Shown one piece after another: positions 26,238 to 35,585 of a stretch of DNA of 63,388 nucleotides; position 1 is the first letter of the stretch, and each line of letters begins with the position of its first letter. The notes under the pieces are model-generated. The model was not told where the DNA came from. It ran no database searches and saw only the letters and a list, made by a program, of their open reading frames with translations. The position numbers and the translations under genes were made by a program. Source of the stretch: Bradyrhizobium sp. (lineage in GTDB: Bacteria > Pseudomonadota > Alphaproteobacteria > Rhizobiales > Xanthobacteraceae); the NCBI GenBank assembly GCA_028290305.1, contig JAQGKC010000271.1, positions 1 to 63,388 on the forward strand, written 5' to 3'.

Positions 26238-26533
26238 TTATGTTGAAGCATTCATTCCGGTGCGAAGAGGCTCAACGCGGCGACTGCACCGTTTCGGTGG
26301 GGCGCGGCGTCCCGCGGTCACCTCTTCTGTACGTGAGCGCCCCGATAGAACGGTGTCGAGTGCCGTTGGCATCAAGCCTGGACCCATGTGGACGAGAGAT
26401 CCAAGCTCATAGGTCGGTCCACCGACGGCCAAACCAAGCCGAAAACCACAATCAGGCCGCCCGCATAAAAGTCGCGCCAGTTGAATGAGATGCCGGCGTC
26501 AGCCGGGCCTCCGGCACTCTGCGTTGAGCGCAT
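26238..26533 (-). pseudogene. Truncated, frameshifted TctB-like transporter subunit
   Basis: Behind a strong AGGGAGGGG site the frame reads NWRDFYAGGLIVVFGL, the first helix of TctB (tripartite tricarboxylate transporter small subunit). The expected continuation AVGGPTYELGSLVHMGPGLM lies in another frame, and homology stops soon after. About 60 of roughly 150 residues remain, and the large TctA subunit is not present. Confidence 0.65.
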
Positions 26534-26647
26534 CTTCCCCTCCCTTTTGTCCGTCCAGCTCATCACCGGGTGCAGTTCATGCTGTCAAGTTGCCGATGTT
26601 CGCGCGACTGTCACCGAACTCTGCCGAGCGGACTACGAGTCCGCTCG

Positions 26648-28105
26648 CTATTGACTGGTGCGCAAGGCGTCGTTCCCCGATTGCACAGAATGGGCTAGTT
26701 GGATGCGCGCAGCTGCGGCAGCTGACTCGAGCTGTAGAGATTCCGTAGCCGAGAGTTCGTCGAGACGAAAGCCTTTGAAGCGCTTGAAGCAAAGGATTGC
26801 CAGAACCGCCGCTGAGGCAGCGCCTATGAGGAGGGCGGACGCTGGTGCCAGGAACAGCTCCTGCGTCGCCAGGTGCAGCGACAAGAGATAGCCGCCAATG
26901 AACTGGGCTGCGAGGGAGCCCAATCGCCCCATGGCTTGCGCCAAGCCAGCACCCATCGAGCGGACAGGTGTTGGGTAAATAAGAACCATCGCCGAGTTCA
27001 AGCCGAAATTGTTCCCAGTGACGCAGAAGCCGGAGCCGGCAATGATCGCGCTGATGGCAAACGGCGTGAGCCCTGCCATGCCCATGGAGGCCGCCAACGG
27101 AGCGCCGATAAGGAATAAAACAACGATCGGCAGGACTCCGAAGCGGTCGATGATAAAGGTCAGGACGACACCTCCGACCATGCCGCCAGTCGAGAAAAGG
27201 GACGCATAGATGCCGGCCTGAGCGGTACTGAGGCCAGAGGCCTGGAGCAGCGTCGGCAGCCAGCTCACGGTGAAAAAGTTGGTGAGTTGGTTGGCTGCAA
27301 ATGCGATCCAGAGCATCGGTGTGATAAACGCGAGGCTGCCGGCGAAGAGTCCCGCGGAAGAGCCCGCAGTGGTTGGAATTGCCGGAGCTTTCCCGGCGGA
27401 AAATTTGGTGGCGGAGTCAAAAGTGAGGTCGGGCCGCAGAGTTCGGACGGCGCGCAGGATTGCATCGGGTCGGTCGACGCGCTGCAGCAGGAACTTCAAA
27501 GACTCCGGCAGGAAAGCAAGTCCGAGCAACCCGACTGCAATCGGCAGGAGGCCGCCGATGAGGAAGATAGCAGGCCACCCATAGTTTGGGACCAGAAGGG
27601 CGGCGACCCACCCACTGATGGCAAAACCGGCGGGAACACCAAAGAGAACGATGATGGTGAACATGCCGCGCAGCCGCTTCGGCGCAACTTCCGCCGCAAG
27701 AGCGAGCACGTTCGGGGTCATGCCGCCGAGGCCGAGGCCCGTAAAGAATCGAAACGCGGCGAGTTGCGGAAGGGATGTCGCGAACATTGAGACGATAGAG
27801 AATGTCCCATACGCAAAAAGCGCGAGCAGAATGGCGGTCTTTCGGCCAAAGCGATCACCTATGACGCCGAGAAGTGGGGCGCCGAGGAGCATGCCGACGA
27901 TGCCGGCCGAAAATGTCGTCACAAGGTCAGACGGGGCTACATGCCATTGCTTGACGAGCTCCGGAGCGACGAGGCCCATGGCCGAGATGTCGAAGCCGTC
28001 GCTCACCATCGCGAGAGTGGCGACGATGAGAAAAAAGATCGAACCGCGTCGGACTTTCTGCCCGTCAACGATCGCGTTCATGTCGTAGGTCTGGCCCTCG
28101 CTCAT
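26648..28105 (-). CDS. MFS transporter, aromatic acid:H+ symporter type
   Basis: 485 residues with 12 membrane helices. The DGFD motif in helix 1 (MVSDGFDISAMGLVAPEL), the loop GDRFGRKTAI, and RFFTGLGLGGMTPNVLALAAE in helix 4 are typical of AAHS transporters for benzoate-like acids. Start at 28105 is behind GGGGAGAG. It is flanked by two amidohydrolases on the same strand and is the likely uptake system for their substrate. Confidence 0.88.
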   Translation of the reverse strand: MSEGQTYDMNAIVDGQKVRRGSIFFLIVATLAMVSDGFDISAMGLVAPELVKQWHVAPSDLVTTFSAGIVGMLLGAPLLGVIGDRFGRKTAILLALFAYGTFSIVSMFATSLPQLAAFRFFTGLGLGGMTPNVLALAAEVAPKRLRGMFTIIVLFGVPAGFAISGWVAALLVPNYGWPAIFLIGGLLPIAVGLLGLAFLPESLKFLLQRVDRPDAILRAVRTLRPDLTFDSATKFSAGKAPAIPTTAGSSAGLFAGSLAFITPMLWIAFAANQLTNFFTVSWLPTLLQASGLSTAQAGIYASLFSTGGMVGGVVLTFIIDRFGVLPIVVLFLIGAPLAASMGMAGLTPFAISAIIAGSGFCVTGNNFGLNSAMVLIYPTPVRSMGAGLAQAMGRLGSLAAQFIGGYLLSLHLATQELFLAPASALLIGAASAAVLAILCFKRFKGFRLDELSATESLQLESAAAAARIQLAHSVQSGNDALRTSQ

Positions 28106-28137
28106 ATCTCTCCCCAATCTTTGTTTTGATGATCTGT

Positions 28138-29100
28138 TCAGTCGACGAGTTGCTGACTTTTGGCGTCTTTATCAAACCTCGGAAAGAGCTGCGACGCGTT
28201 ACCACCGCCAATTGCCTTGGCGAGTGACTCGTCTAGGCCGAGGTCCTCGAGGTTCTTGATGCCCTGCGACATGCGGAAGTATGAAAAGTCGCTACCGAAT
28301 AGAAGCCGGTCTTCTGGCACAAGCCGTCGCATCATCCCGATGGCCTCCGGAGCAAGCGCTTGAGCTGTGTCGAAGTAGAAGCGCCGGAACTCGGCATAAA
28401 TGCCTTCGGGGAACAGGGCATCAAGTCTGCTACGTCCCACCGTCCCCCACCCCCGGAAACCTTCGATCCTGCCGAGCAAAAGCGGCATGACGCCGCCGCC
28501 ATGGCTGAAGATGAAGCGAATATTCGGGTATCGGCGCATAACGCCCTTTGTGAGCAGGCCGAGGATGACACGCGCCGTGTTCACCGGGTACTCTAGCCAT
28601 GCAGACGAAACCGCATCGCCGCCATAAGCCTCGCTCAGGCTGGAGCATCGAGTAGTGCGGGCGGGGTGCACGAAGACCACGGCTCGCCGCCTATCGAGTT
28701 CCGCGAATACAGGCTCGTAGCGCTCGTCGATCAGCCAGGTGTCGCCTTCATTTGTGGAGACGCCTATGCCGTCGGCCTGGAGGACATCGAAAGCATATGC
28801 GATCTCTTCAATCGATCGATCGATGTCGGGCAGCACGATCGATGCGAAAAGACCGAAGCGTCCCGGATGATCGTTACAGATGGTCGTTGCCCACTCGTTC
28901 CAGCGCCTGATCAGCTTGTGTCGATCCGGCCCGTCGGGGTTATGGGTGGGTACGAGCGACGCAATAGCGGTCCCGACGTTGTTAGCATCGAGTTCATCCA
29001 AGGCCATCTCGATCGACCAGGGGTTTCCCCCATTGTCGCGGAGCGTGGGATTGAAGTGATGATGAACGTCGATCGAGACTGGGGGCGGCGACTTGCTCAT
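28138..29100 (-). CDS. Amidohydrolase family 2 protein (ACMSD/LigW-like)
   Basis: 320 residues. HHH motif near the N-terminus (SIDVHHHFNP), VVFVHPART, FIFSHGGGVMPLL, and RLLFGSDFSYFR carry the metal ligands of the amidohydrolase-2 family. It is distinct from the amidohydrolase at 25181; together with the MFS gene between them it could handle successive or alternative aromatic acids. Its start overlaps the end of the ALDH remnant by 4 bp. Confidence 0.82.
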   Translation of the reverse strand: MSKSPPPVSIDVHHHFNPTLRDNGGNPWSIEMALDELDANNVGTAIASLVPTHNPDGPDRHKLIRRWNEWATTICNDHPGRFGLFASIVLPDIDRSIEEIAYAFDVLQADGIGVSTNEGDTWLIDERYEPVFAELDRRRAVVFVHPARTTRCSSLSEAYGGDAVSSAWLEYPVNTARVILGLLTKGVMRRYPNIRFIFSHGGGVMPLLLGRIEGFRGWGTVGRSRLDALFPEGIYAEFRRFYFDTAQALAPEAIGMMRRLVPEDRLLFGSDFSYFRMSQGIKNLEDLGLDESLAKAIGGGNASQLFPRFDKDAKSQQLVD

Positions 29101-29648
29101 CGGAACTCCCCCCCGAGCTTTTCTGCGAATTCCAGCGTCAGCCGCTTGAGCGAGCTGGAGGATGAAGCCATGATCTTCTTGCCGGTAGCCGTGCAGCCCG
29201 TGAAGACAATCTTTTGAATACCCGTGTGTGAGGATATGGCTGCACCAAGTTCGTCGTCTCTCGGAACCACTCCAATTGGCTTGCGGTGCAACTCTATTCG
29301 TCCTTGCGCATCGTCTTGGAGGATCTCGACAGGCAACGTCAGCTCAGCGGTAAAGGCTGTCCAGGCTCTGGCCGCTTCGATCTCGAATCGTGACCCCTTG
29401 CCATTGAGTGGCTTGCCTTGCTCGAGTGTCAGAATGCGCGCCAGTTCTTCCGCGTGGTCGGCGATCTTCGCCGCAATCGCGCGGCATGCTTCCTGCCGCT
29501 CCTCGTCTGACGTGGCGCTCCACTCCACCAAGTCGGACTGTGCTGCGCCTACGGCCGCATTGAGATCCGCTTCGGTCGCAAGTGGCATCAGGCCCACGGT
29601 AGTGCCATTGGCCGGGTTTGTAACTTCAAGGGTCCTGGCCGCGCTCAT
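29097..29648 (-). pseudogene. Aldehyde dehydrogenase remnant with internal deletion
   Basis: The N-terminal ALDH part is clear (TNPANGTTVGLMPLATEADL, LTLEQGKPL, RKPIGVVP). The NAD-binding PWN region and about 45-50 residues after it are missing in frame, continuing with DDELGAAISSHTGIQKIVFT and TLKR/TLE-like sequence. The reading then ends before the catalytic Cys and Glu boxes. The ORF is open but cannot encode an active enzyme. Confidence 0.78.
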
Positions 29649-29760
29649 TTTATTTCCCCGAACAGTATCTGGAACATTCTCATCATTCATCCTCTCGTGG
29701 ATTAGGCCTTCGGGGACTCCCCAGAACGATCGTTTTTCGTCGACGAGGCTGCGGATAGGT

Positions 29761-31635
29761 CTAAGCTGGCCGCTGGTCCGCAGCGCTGATACGGGACTCG
29801 AGCCCTGCGGTCCTGGACATGCGTTGGCGCATGTCATCCCGAAAGCCGTCCTGGGGCTGCGTTTCCGGTTCATTAGCGCGCTGTATGGCATCAGCGGTTA
29901 CCTCAGCGCCTGCCTGAAGGGCGAGCAGAAGGCAAAGCTTACATAGAAAGAGCTCAGCGTTAGCGGCGGGAATTTGTTCTAGAGCCAATCCCAACAGTTG
30001 GAATGTTGCTTCAGCGATGGACGGCTTGGCTACACGTGGGTCGCACCTTTTGCTCGTTCGAGCCTGGCCGGTGGCGACCGCCAGCGCTTCCACTACTTCC
30101 GCTTCAACGTAGCGATCCCAGCACGCGGCGATATGCTGATCAGGGCGGATGAGGTACGCAGCCGAGCCGCCGGGGCATAGCAATCGGTGCAAGTCGCCGT
30201 TGGCATCGCGGAGTCTACAATTGGAACTGTTCCCTCGGGCAATCACAACAACCTCAGCGCCCCCTATGGTTGACGTCGAAACGGGCTCGCCCAGCACAAG
30301 GACAGCGAAGTCTTTCCCCAAAACATCGCAAAGAGCTGTCTTGATCCAGCCGCCGGGCGACCGATGCTCAACCCAAACATTAGGAAGCACATCGCCGGGG
30401 GCTGGGAGCAACGCTTCGGAGCATCTATTTGACCAAGTATTCAAAGGCGAGTCCCGAAGCGGAACGAGTGTCGCCTGCTGAGGATTTATCAAGTCTCGAA
30501 ACTCGACGTCATGCACGCTGAGAGACAATACAGAATCTCGTGCTAGGCGCTGGCCCCGAGTAGGGGGGGTCATAAAGTTGAGGGTGCGTGTAGCCAGGCG
30601 CAGGTTCTCGCGAGCCGCGCTCACCCTCTCCATCGAGAATGATTGCAACAGGGTGTCGGGAGACGAGCCATCCAAAACGCGGGCGAGCTTCCATGATAGG
30701 TTCCATGCATCCTCTACCCCCGAGTTCAGCCCGCGCACCCCAAAAATCGGAATTTGGTGCGCAGCATCGCCGGCGAACAAAATGCGGCCCACGGAATACT
30801 CGGGCAGAGTCCGGGCGTGAGCACGGTAAGAGCTCACCCAGACGAGGCGCCAAATTGCATCTACTCCCATCATCTGCAAATGGGCATCAACTCGGGCCCT
30901 GAGGCGCTCTGGCCTACTCACGACCTCGACGTCTTCTTCGGAAGACAGCTGCCAATCGATTCGCCAAACCCCATCGGGCTGACCGTGCATTAGGACCGTG
31001 CCGCCCGCGTGGTAGGCAGGCTCAAACCAAACGCGCCGCCCAGGCTCGATGAACTGGTCTATTTGGATGTCTACGATCAGGTAGCTGACTTCACCGGCGT
31101 TCCCCTCAAGTTGCAGCCCGAGTGTGGAACGAATCCTGCTGCGGGCTCCGTCGCAGGCGACCAGATACCGGCAATGCATCTGATCTTCCTGCAAGCCGTT
31201 TGCTGTTCGAATCAAAACGCCTTCTTCGTCAGCCTGGAGGTCAAGCAGTCGAGTGTTCCAGCGTAACTCGGCATGTGCGGACCGGGTCAACTCGCCAGCT
31301 AGAAGGGCCTCAGCTTCAGACTGAGATATGTTTAGCATTGGCGGATTGCACAGCGCAGGCTCATGCGGAATGGAATACTCATGCACGAGTTTGCCTCGGT
31401 AGTAGGCCCAGCCGCCGTACCAAGGCATACCCCTGGATTGAACGGCATCACCAATCGATAGGAGACCCCAGATATCCAGAGTACGACGTGACATCCCTAA
31501 AGCGCGGCTGCCCTGACTTACGGTTGCGTCCTCCTCCAGTAAGATGCTCTGGACGCCCTGACGGGCTAGTGCAAGGCCAAGGGTCATCCCGACGGGGCCG
31601 GCGCCCGCGATTACGACCGGTCTAGATGAGGTCAT
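29761..31635 (-). CDS. FAD-dependent aromatic ring hydroxylase (MhpA/PCP-monooxygenase type)
   Basis: 624 residues. GxGxxG FAD fold at 7-35 (VVIAGAGPVGMTLGLALARQ), DG motif at about 158-165 (CDGARSRIR), GD motif (GRILFAGDAAHQIPIFG then GLNSGVEDAWNLSWKL), and a C-terminal thioredoxin-like segment (YLIRPDQHIAACW). These NAD(P)H enzymes hydroxylate phenolic substrates. The last about 80 residues after AVATGQARTSK are unusual for the family and may derive from fusion with unrelated sequence. The gene may work with the fumarylacetoacetase/VOC genes at 32.7-34.6 kb. Confidence 0.83.
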   Translation of the reverse strand: MTSSRPVVIAGAGPVGMTLGLALARQGVQSILLEEDATVSQGSRALGMSRRTLDIWGLLSIGDAVQSRGMPWYGGWAYYRGKLVHEYSIPHEPALCNPPMLNISQSEAEALLAGELTRSAHAELRWNTRLLDLQADEEGVLIRTANGLQEDQMHCRYLVACDGARSRIRSTLGLQLEGNAGEVSYLIVDIQIDQFIEPGRRVWFEPAYHAGGTVLMHGQPDGVWRIDWQLSSEEDVEVVSRPERLRARVDAHLQMMGVDAIWRLVWVSSYRAHARTLPEYSVGRILFAGDAAHQIPIFGVRGLNSGVEDAWNLSWKLARVLDGSSPDTLLQSFSMERVSAARENLRLATRTLNFMTPPTRGQRLARDSVLSLSVHDVEFRDLINPQQATLVPLRDSPLNTWSNRCSEALLPAPGDVLPNVWVEHRSPGGWIKTALCDVLGKDFAVLVLGEPVSTSTIGGAEVVVIARGNSSNCRLRDANGDLHRLLCPGGSAAYLIRPDQHIAACWDRYVEAEVVEALAVATGQARTSKRCDPRVAKPSIAEATFQLLGLALEQIPAANAELFLCKLCLLLALQAGAEVTADAIQRANEPETQPQDGFRDDMRQRMSRTAGLESRISAADQRPA

Positions 31636-31762
31636 TTGGCCGAGGCCCCGTCTTAGACCGCTGCGTATTCATGTTGTGCCCTCCGCGCGGAGTCGCCCCG
31701 GTTTGGAAGCCGAGGTCGACGGTCGCCCGAAGTTAGCGGAGGGCTCGGCAGCCGTATGTCCC

Positions 31763-32719
31763 TTAGAGGGGGGGACAGGCCGCCTCATAGGCGCGGAGGA
31801 GTTCGTTGGAGCGAGTTATGCCGAGCTTCAAAAACGCACGCTTGCGGTAGGTCACGACGCTGCTCGGCTCGATCCCAAGTAACCGGGACACGTCCTTGGC
31901 TGAGCCGCCGCGCAGGACGGCAGCACAAACTTCTGCCTCTCGCAAACTAAGGTTTCCTCCAGTCTGCAGGAAACGTCGCGTCATCGAATTCAGGTTCGGA
32001 AACGCGTCCCCCGCTGGTTGTTGGAGCGCGAGCTTGCCGTGTTTTGCCGCCAAAGCCGCCAATAGTCCACCAAGCCGCTCCATGCGGCTCAAATCATCTG
32101 ACTGAAACGATCCTTGCCCGTGAAAACGGTAGATACCAACCTGCGTTAGTGCCCCGTTCACCAATAGGCGAATCGACAAGCGCTCCGAGACGCCGGGCTG
32201 CTCGTAGCAGGTCATTCGGTATTTGTCGTCGCGGATACAATCCCACCTTTGGCAAACAACCTCAGGAGAGGTCTCACGGCGGACGTCGTGAAGCGTTGCG
32301 TCCGCCCGCCAATAAGTCTCGGCGTAGCTTGCTGCTGCCGAAGTGGCGCGCGCATCGATGTCAGGCGTGGAGCCAGCTGCGAAAAGAAGGTGCATACCGC
32401 TGGGCGGCCGGAACGAGAAGGCTGCGCACATCCCGCCTCCGATGAGGCTGGAGATGATCCGCATGAAAACATGCGGGAACGTATCTTCACCAAGAGCATG
32501 CACCACGTCCGAAAGCTCAATTAACGAACCGTCCGATGCATCTAATCGAGATCTGCCGGCCACCGCGTCCTCCAGCGTCCCTCTAAGGAGGGGACATTCA
32601 GCGCCCTTGAATACTTGTATTAATAGCGTGCCGCGACCGACCTTGGATGCGGTTGCTCTTGTGAGCGATACGATATTGGCAACCACACGGCCGCGCAATG
32701 TTGAAGATTGATGAGACAC
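31763..32719 (-). CDS. LuxR-type transcriptional regulator
   Basis: 318 residues with a C-terminal LuxR/GerE helix-turn-helix (about 255-310: LSLREAEVCAAVLRGGSAKD, LGIEPSSVVTYRKRAFLKLG). The N-terminal part is not an obvious acyl-homoserine-lactone domain, so this is probably a solo regulator of the local catabolic genes rather than TraR. It is divergent from fahA and, with the listed starts, overlaps it by 22 bp; a later start is possible. Confidence 0.8.
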   Translation of the reverse strand: MSHQSSTLRGRVVANIVSLTRATASKVGRGTLLIQVFKGAECPLLRGTLEDAVAGRSRLDASDGSLIELSDVVHALGEDTFPHVFMRIISSLIGGGMCAAFSFRPPSGMHLLFAAGSTPDIDARATSAAASYAETYWRADATLHDVRRETSPEVVCQRWDCIRDDKYRMTCYEQPGVSERLSIRLLVNGALTQVGIYRFHGQGSFQSDDLSRMERLGGLLAALAAKHGKLALQQPAGDAFPNLNSMTRRFLQTGGNLSLREAEVCAAVLRGGSAKDVSRLLGIEPSSVVTYRKRAFLKLGITRSNELLRAYEAACPPL

Positions 32720-34020
32720 ATGACCCCGGTCGCCGCAGCTGGGTCACTTCGGCCAACGAACCTGGGACTGACTTCCCCATCCAGAACCTGCCTCATGGCG
32801 TTTTCTGCCAGCGCGGCGTGAGCGACCCCCCCCGTGGCGGAGTCGCTATCGGAGATCGGGTTCTGGACCTTGAAAGGACAATCAAGGAAGGCCTTTTTGA
32901 GGGAGCAGCGCTCGCAGCGGCCAAAGCGGCGAGCCAGCCACAGCTCAATGGGTTCATGGCGATGGGTCCCGATGCCGCTGAAGTGCTTCGCAAGGCTATC
33001 TCGTCACTGCTCAGCGACCGCGTCCCAAACCTTTCTATGCTGCGCGGGATTGAATCGAAGATTCTGCTGCCGCAGTCCGAGGTTGAGATGCAGCTGCCCT
33101 GCGCGATTGGCGACTACACGGACTTTCTTACGTCATTTCACCATGCCGATCGACACGGAAGACTGAAGGGCTTAGCAGTTCCGGTGCCCCCTGCGTTCAA
33201 GTGTCTTCCAGTCGCGTATCACGGCCGCGCCTCGACCATTTGCGTTCACAAAACACCAGTGCTTCGGCCATGCGGACAGTGGAAGGGCGCCGACGGCGCT
33301 TTGAAGTTCGGCCCGGTTCGGTCGCTGGACTTTGAACTCGAACTCGCAGCGTTCGTCGGATTGGCCAACCAAATCGGTCAGCCGGTTTCGATTGAGGAAG
33401 CCGGGAAGCACATCTTCGGCTTCTGCCTTCTGAATGACTGGTCTGCTAAGGAGGTTCAATGGTGGGAACAGGTCCTCGGACCGTTCTTGGGAAAAAGCTT
33501 CCTGACAACCGTTTCTCCGTGGATCGTGACCAGCGCGGCCTTGGCGCCCTTCCGGGCGCCACACCGACAACGTTCAGAAGCCGACCCGCAGCTGCTTCAT
33601 CACCTTGCGCCGTCCGGCGACGAGTTACGCGGGTGCCTTGAGGTTAAGCTCTCCGCGGAAATCCATACAGCGAAAATGAGAAGAGAGGGTCGGCCGCCGC
33701 AGGTCATTTCGCGCACCGGCACGCAACAAATGTATTGGAGCTTCGGGCAGATGCTCGCCCATCACACAAGCAACGGATGCAACATGCGATCGGGTGACTT
33801 GATGGGCAGCGGCACTCTCTCTGGCCCGACCTCAGAGGAAATGGGCTGCATCACCGAAATGACTGGTGCAGGAAAGGAACCCATCGAGATCTCAGGCGAG
33901 CGGCGCCTCTGGCTGGAAGACGACGATGAGGTTGTTTTGCGAGCCCGGGCCGAAGCGCCGGGCCACGTAGGCATCGGCTTTGGCCCATGCAGCGGTCGCA
34001 TCATGCCTGCGGCATCATAA
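32698..34020 (+). CDS. fahA: Fumarylacetoacetase-like hydrolase
   Basis: 440 residues matching fumarylacetoacetase along its length: N-domain SANEPGTDFPIQNLPHGVF, metal-site residues in IGDYTDFLTSFHHA, VAYHGRAST, DFELELAAFVG, LLNDWSAKEVQWWE, SFLTTVSPWIVT and the C-terminal GDLMGSGTLSGP. The family hydrolyses the C-C bond of fumarylacetoacetate, the last step of homogentisate/tyrosine breakdown. Some conserved positions differ (HHADRHGRL for the usual HHATNVG), so a related 3-oxoacid substrate is possible. No homogentisate dioxygenase or maleylacetoacetate isomerase is nearby. The VOC gene follows after 58 bp. Confidence 0.85.
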   Translation: MLKIDETHDPGRRSWVTSANEPGTDFPIQNLPHGVFCQRGVSDPPRGGVAIGDRVLDLERTIKEGLFEGAALAAAKAASQPQLNGFMAMGPDAAEVLRKAISSLLSDRVPNLSMLRGIESKILLPQSEVEMQLPCAIGDYTDFLTSFHHADRHGRLKGLAVPVPPAFKCLPVAYHGRASTICVHKTPVLRPCGQWKGADGALKFGPVRSLDFELELAAFVGLANQIGQPVSIEEAGKHIFGFCLLNDWSAKEVQWWEQVLGPFLGKSFLTTVSPWIVTSAALAPFRAPHRQRSEADPQLLHHLAPSGDELRGCLEVKLSAEIHTAKMRREGRPPQVISRTGTQQMYWSFGQMLAHHTSNGCNMRSGDLMGSGTLSGPTSEEMGCITEMTGAGKEPIEISGERRLWLEDDDEVVLRARAEAPGHVGIGFGPCSGRIMPAAS

Positions 34021-34078
34021 CCGCAGCATAGTGCAACTTAATAGCGAGCGCCGAAGGTACAGAAAACAGGAGAAGGCA

Positions 34079-34606
34079 ATGAACGTATCCGCGATAAGAG
34101 GCCTTTATCATTTCTCCTTCCCTTGCCGGGACGCTGAGGAGACAAGAGCCTTCTATGAGGACCTCCTGGGCCTTCCCCTAGTTAACTTCATGTCGTCAGA
34201 CCACGTCCCCAGCACAGGTGACAGAAAACCATACGCCCATATGTTTTTTCAGATGGGCGATGGTTCCTACGTGGCTTTCTTCGATCTCGGTGAAAATGAG
34301 ATGCCGCAGCCCTCTCCTAACACTCCAGATTGGGTGCAGCATCTCGCGCTCGAGGTAGCGTCGGTCGATGATGTACTTCGCCTGCAAGATCGACTCTGCG
34401 TCGCGGGAGTGGAGACAAAGGGCCTCGTGGATCACGAGTTCGTTAAGTCAATTTACTTTTTCGATCCCAATGGCTTGCGCCTTGAGATCACTGCACGGAC
34501 GGAGGCGCCTGGTTATCTCGCGGAAGCGGCAGGAATCGCTCACCAGCAGATAAAGGCTTGGACAGAGGCAAAGCGGTCTCGGGTAGATCCGTCTAAGGCT
34601 CTTTAA
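34079..34606 (+). CDS. VOC-family protein (glyoxalase/extradiol dioxygenase fold)
   Basis: 175 residues: LYHFSFPCRDAEETRAFYED, LGLPLVNF, WVQHLALEVASVDDVLRLQD, FFDPNGLRLEITAR. The metal ligands His11 (YHF), His in QHLAL and Glu in LEIT are all present. Good ribosome site AGGAGAAGG. Located 58 bp behind fahA, it is probably co-transcribed and could be a ring-cleaving dioxygenase or isomerase acting before the hydrolase. The exact reaction cannot be told. Confidence 0.82.
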   Translation: MNVSAIRGLYHFSFPCRDAEETRAFYEDLLGLPLVNFMSSDHVPSTGDRKPYAHMFFQMGDGSYVAFFDLGENEMPQPSPNTPDWVQHLALEVASVDDVLRLQDRLCVAGVETKGLVDHEFVKSIYFFDPNGLRLEITARTEAPGYLAEAAGIAHQQIKAWTEAKRSRVDPSKAL

Positions 34607-34673
34607 AGGACTCCTGCTCGTCTAAATTGAAGCTCAAACGCAACATTGCCCTCCTACCTGCCGAGAGGATGTC

Positions 34674-35087
34674 ATGTCCAAGGTCGCCGCGCTGCCGAGG
34701 ATCAAATGTCCGCTCGGCGCTGCATCGAGTTTCGCCGAACTAGTAGTTCTGGCGAGAGGACGATCGATGCTCGTGATTACCCGTCAGATAAGAGCGGCAA
34801 GATCGTTGCTCGGATGGGAGCAACTCCAGTTAGCGGAGGCCTCTGGAGTCGCTATTTCTACTATCCGACGCATCGAAGGATTGAATGGACAGATCGTTGC
34901 TCGCATGAGAACGGTCGATAAACTCAGGAGGGCGTTTGAGGGAGCGGGCGTGGAGTTCATAGGTGAGCCTGGCCCAGGTGTGAGATTGATACCTCATGTT
35001 CTCGATGCGCAGGAGATGCCAGAGATTCACGCTCCTTCGGCAAAGGAGCCTTCAAAAGCGAACGTGTGCTGCGCCTTCGTTTCGTAA
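34674..35087 (+). CDS. XRE-type helix-turn-helix protein
   Basis: 137 residues, or 106 if translation starts at the ATG at 34767. The HTH ([34 protein letters not shown]) begins near the second ATG and is followed by [20 protein letters not shown], a pattern common in rhizobial single-domain regulators. It lies between the fahA-VOC genes and the molybdenum hydroxylase; which set it controls is not clear. Confidence 0.75.
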   Translation: MSKVAALPRIKCPLGAASSFAELVVLARGRSMLVITRQIRAARSLLGWEQLQLAEASGVAISTIRRIEGLNGQIVARMRTVDKLRRAFEGAGVEFIGEPGPGVRLIPHVLDAQEMPEIHAPSAKEPSKANVCCAFVS

Positions 35088-35124
35088 TCATAGCCGGTGG
35101 ATCGGATCAATTCAGGGGATCGCG

Positions 35125-35574
35125 ATGGCAAACCTCACTGTCAACAACAAGACTTTCACCGTCGACGTCGAGCCGGACACACCACTACTGTGGGCCATCC
35201 GCGAGAATGTCGGCCTCACCGGCACCAAATATGGCTGCGGCATTGCACAATGCGGCGCCTGCACCGTTCACATGGACGGTGTCGCTATCCGCTCCTGCGG
35301 GGTTTCGGTCAGCGAGGCCGAAGGCAAGAAGATCACCACGATCGAGGGGCTCGCGTCCGGCGACACACTGCACAAGGTGCAGGCAGCCTGGATCGCCAAG
35401 GACGTTCCGCAATGCGGCTATTGCCAGAGCGGCATGATTATGGCCGTGGCGGCGCTGCTGACCGAGAAGCCCAAGCCGACCGATGCCGACATCGACGAGG
35501 CCATCACCAATATTTGCCGCTGCGGCACCTTCCAGCAGGTGCGCGAAGCGATCCACGCCATCGCCAGCGCTTGA
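35125..35574 (+). CDS. iorA: 2Fe-2S subunit of a molybdenum hydroxylase (IorA-like)
   Basis: 149 residues. A plant-type [2Fe-2S] domain ([16 protein letters not shown], then Cys in RSCGVSVSE) and a second [2Fe-2S] domain ([31 protein letters not shown]). This is the small subunit of isoquinoline 1-oxidoreductase/aldehyde-oxidase-like enzymes. The ATG at 35125 follows CAGGGGATC. The large subunit starts 11 bp after its stop. The higher-GC codon usage of both genes differs from the preceding genes. Confidence 0.9.
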   Translation: MANLTVNNKTFTVDVEPDTPLLWAIRENVGLTGTKYGCGIAQCGACTVHMDGVAIRSCGVSVSEAEGKKITTIEGLASGDTLHKVQAAWIAKDVPQCGYCQSGMIMAVAALLTEKPKPTDADIDEAITNICRCGTFQQVREAIHAIASA

Positions 35575-35585
35575 GGAGGACGCAT

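Noticed and set aside
31763..32719. LuxR-type gene as the missing TraR of the ICE
   Set aside because: The N-terminal part has no recognisable autoinducer-binding pattern, there is no traI partner, and the gene is paired with fahA in the cargo region.
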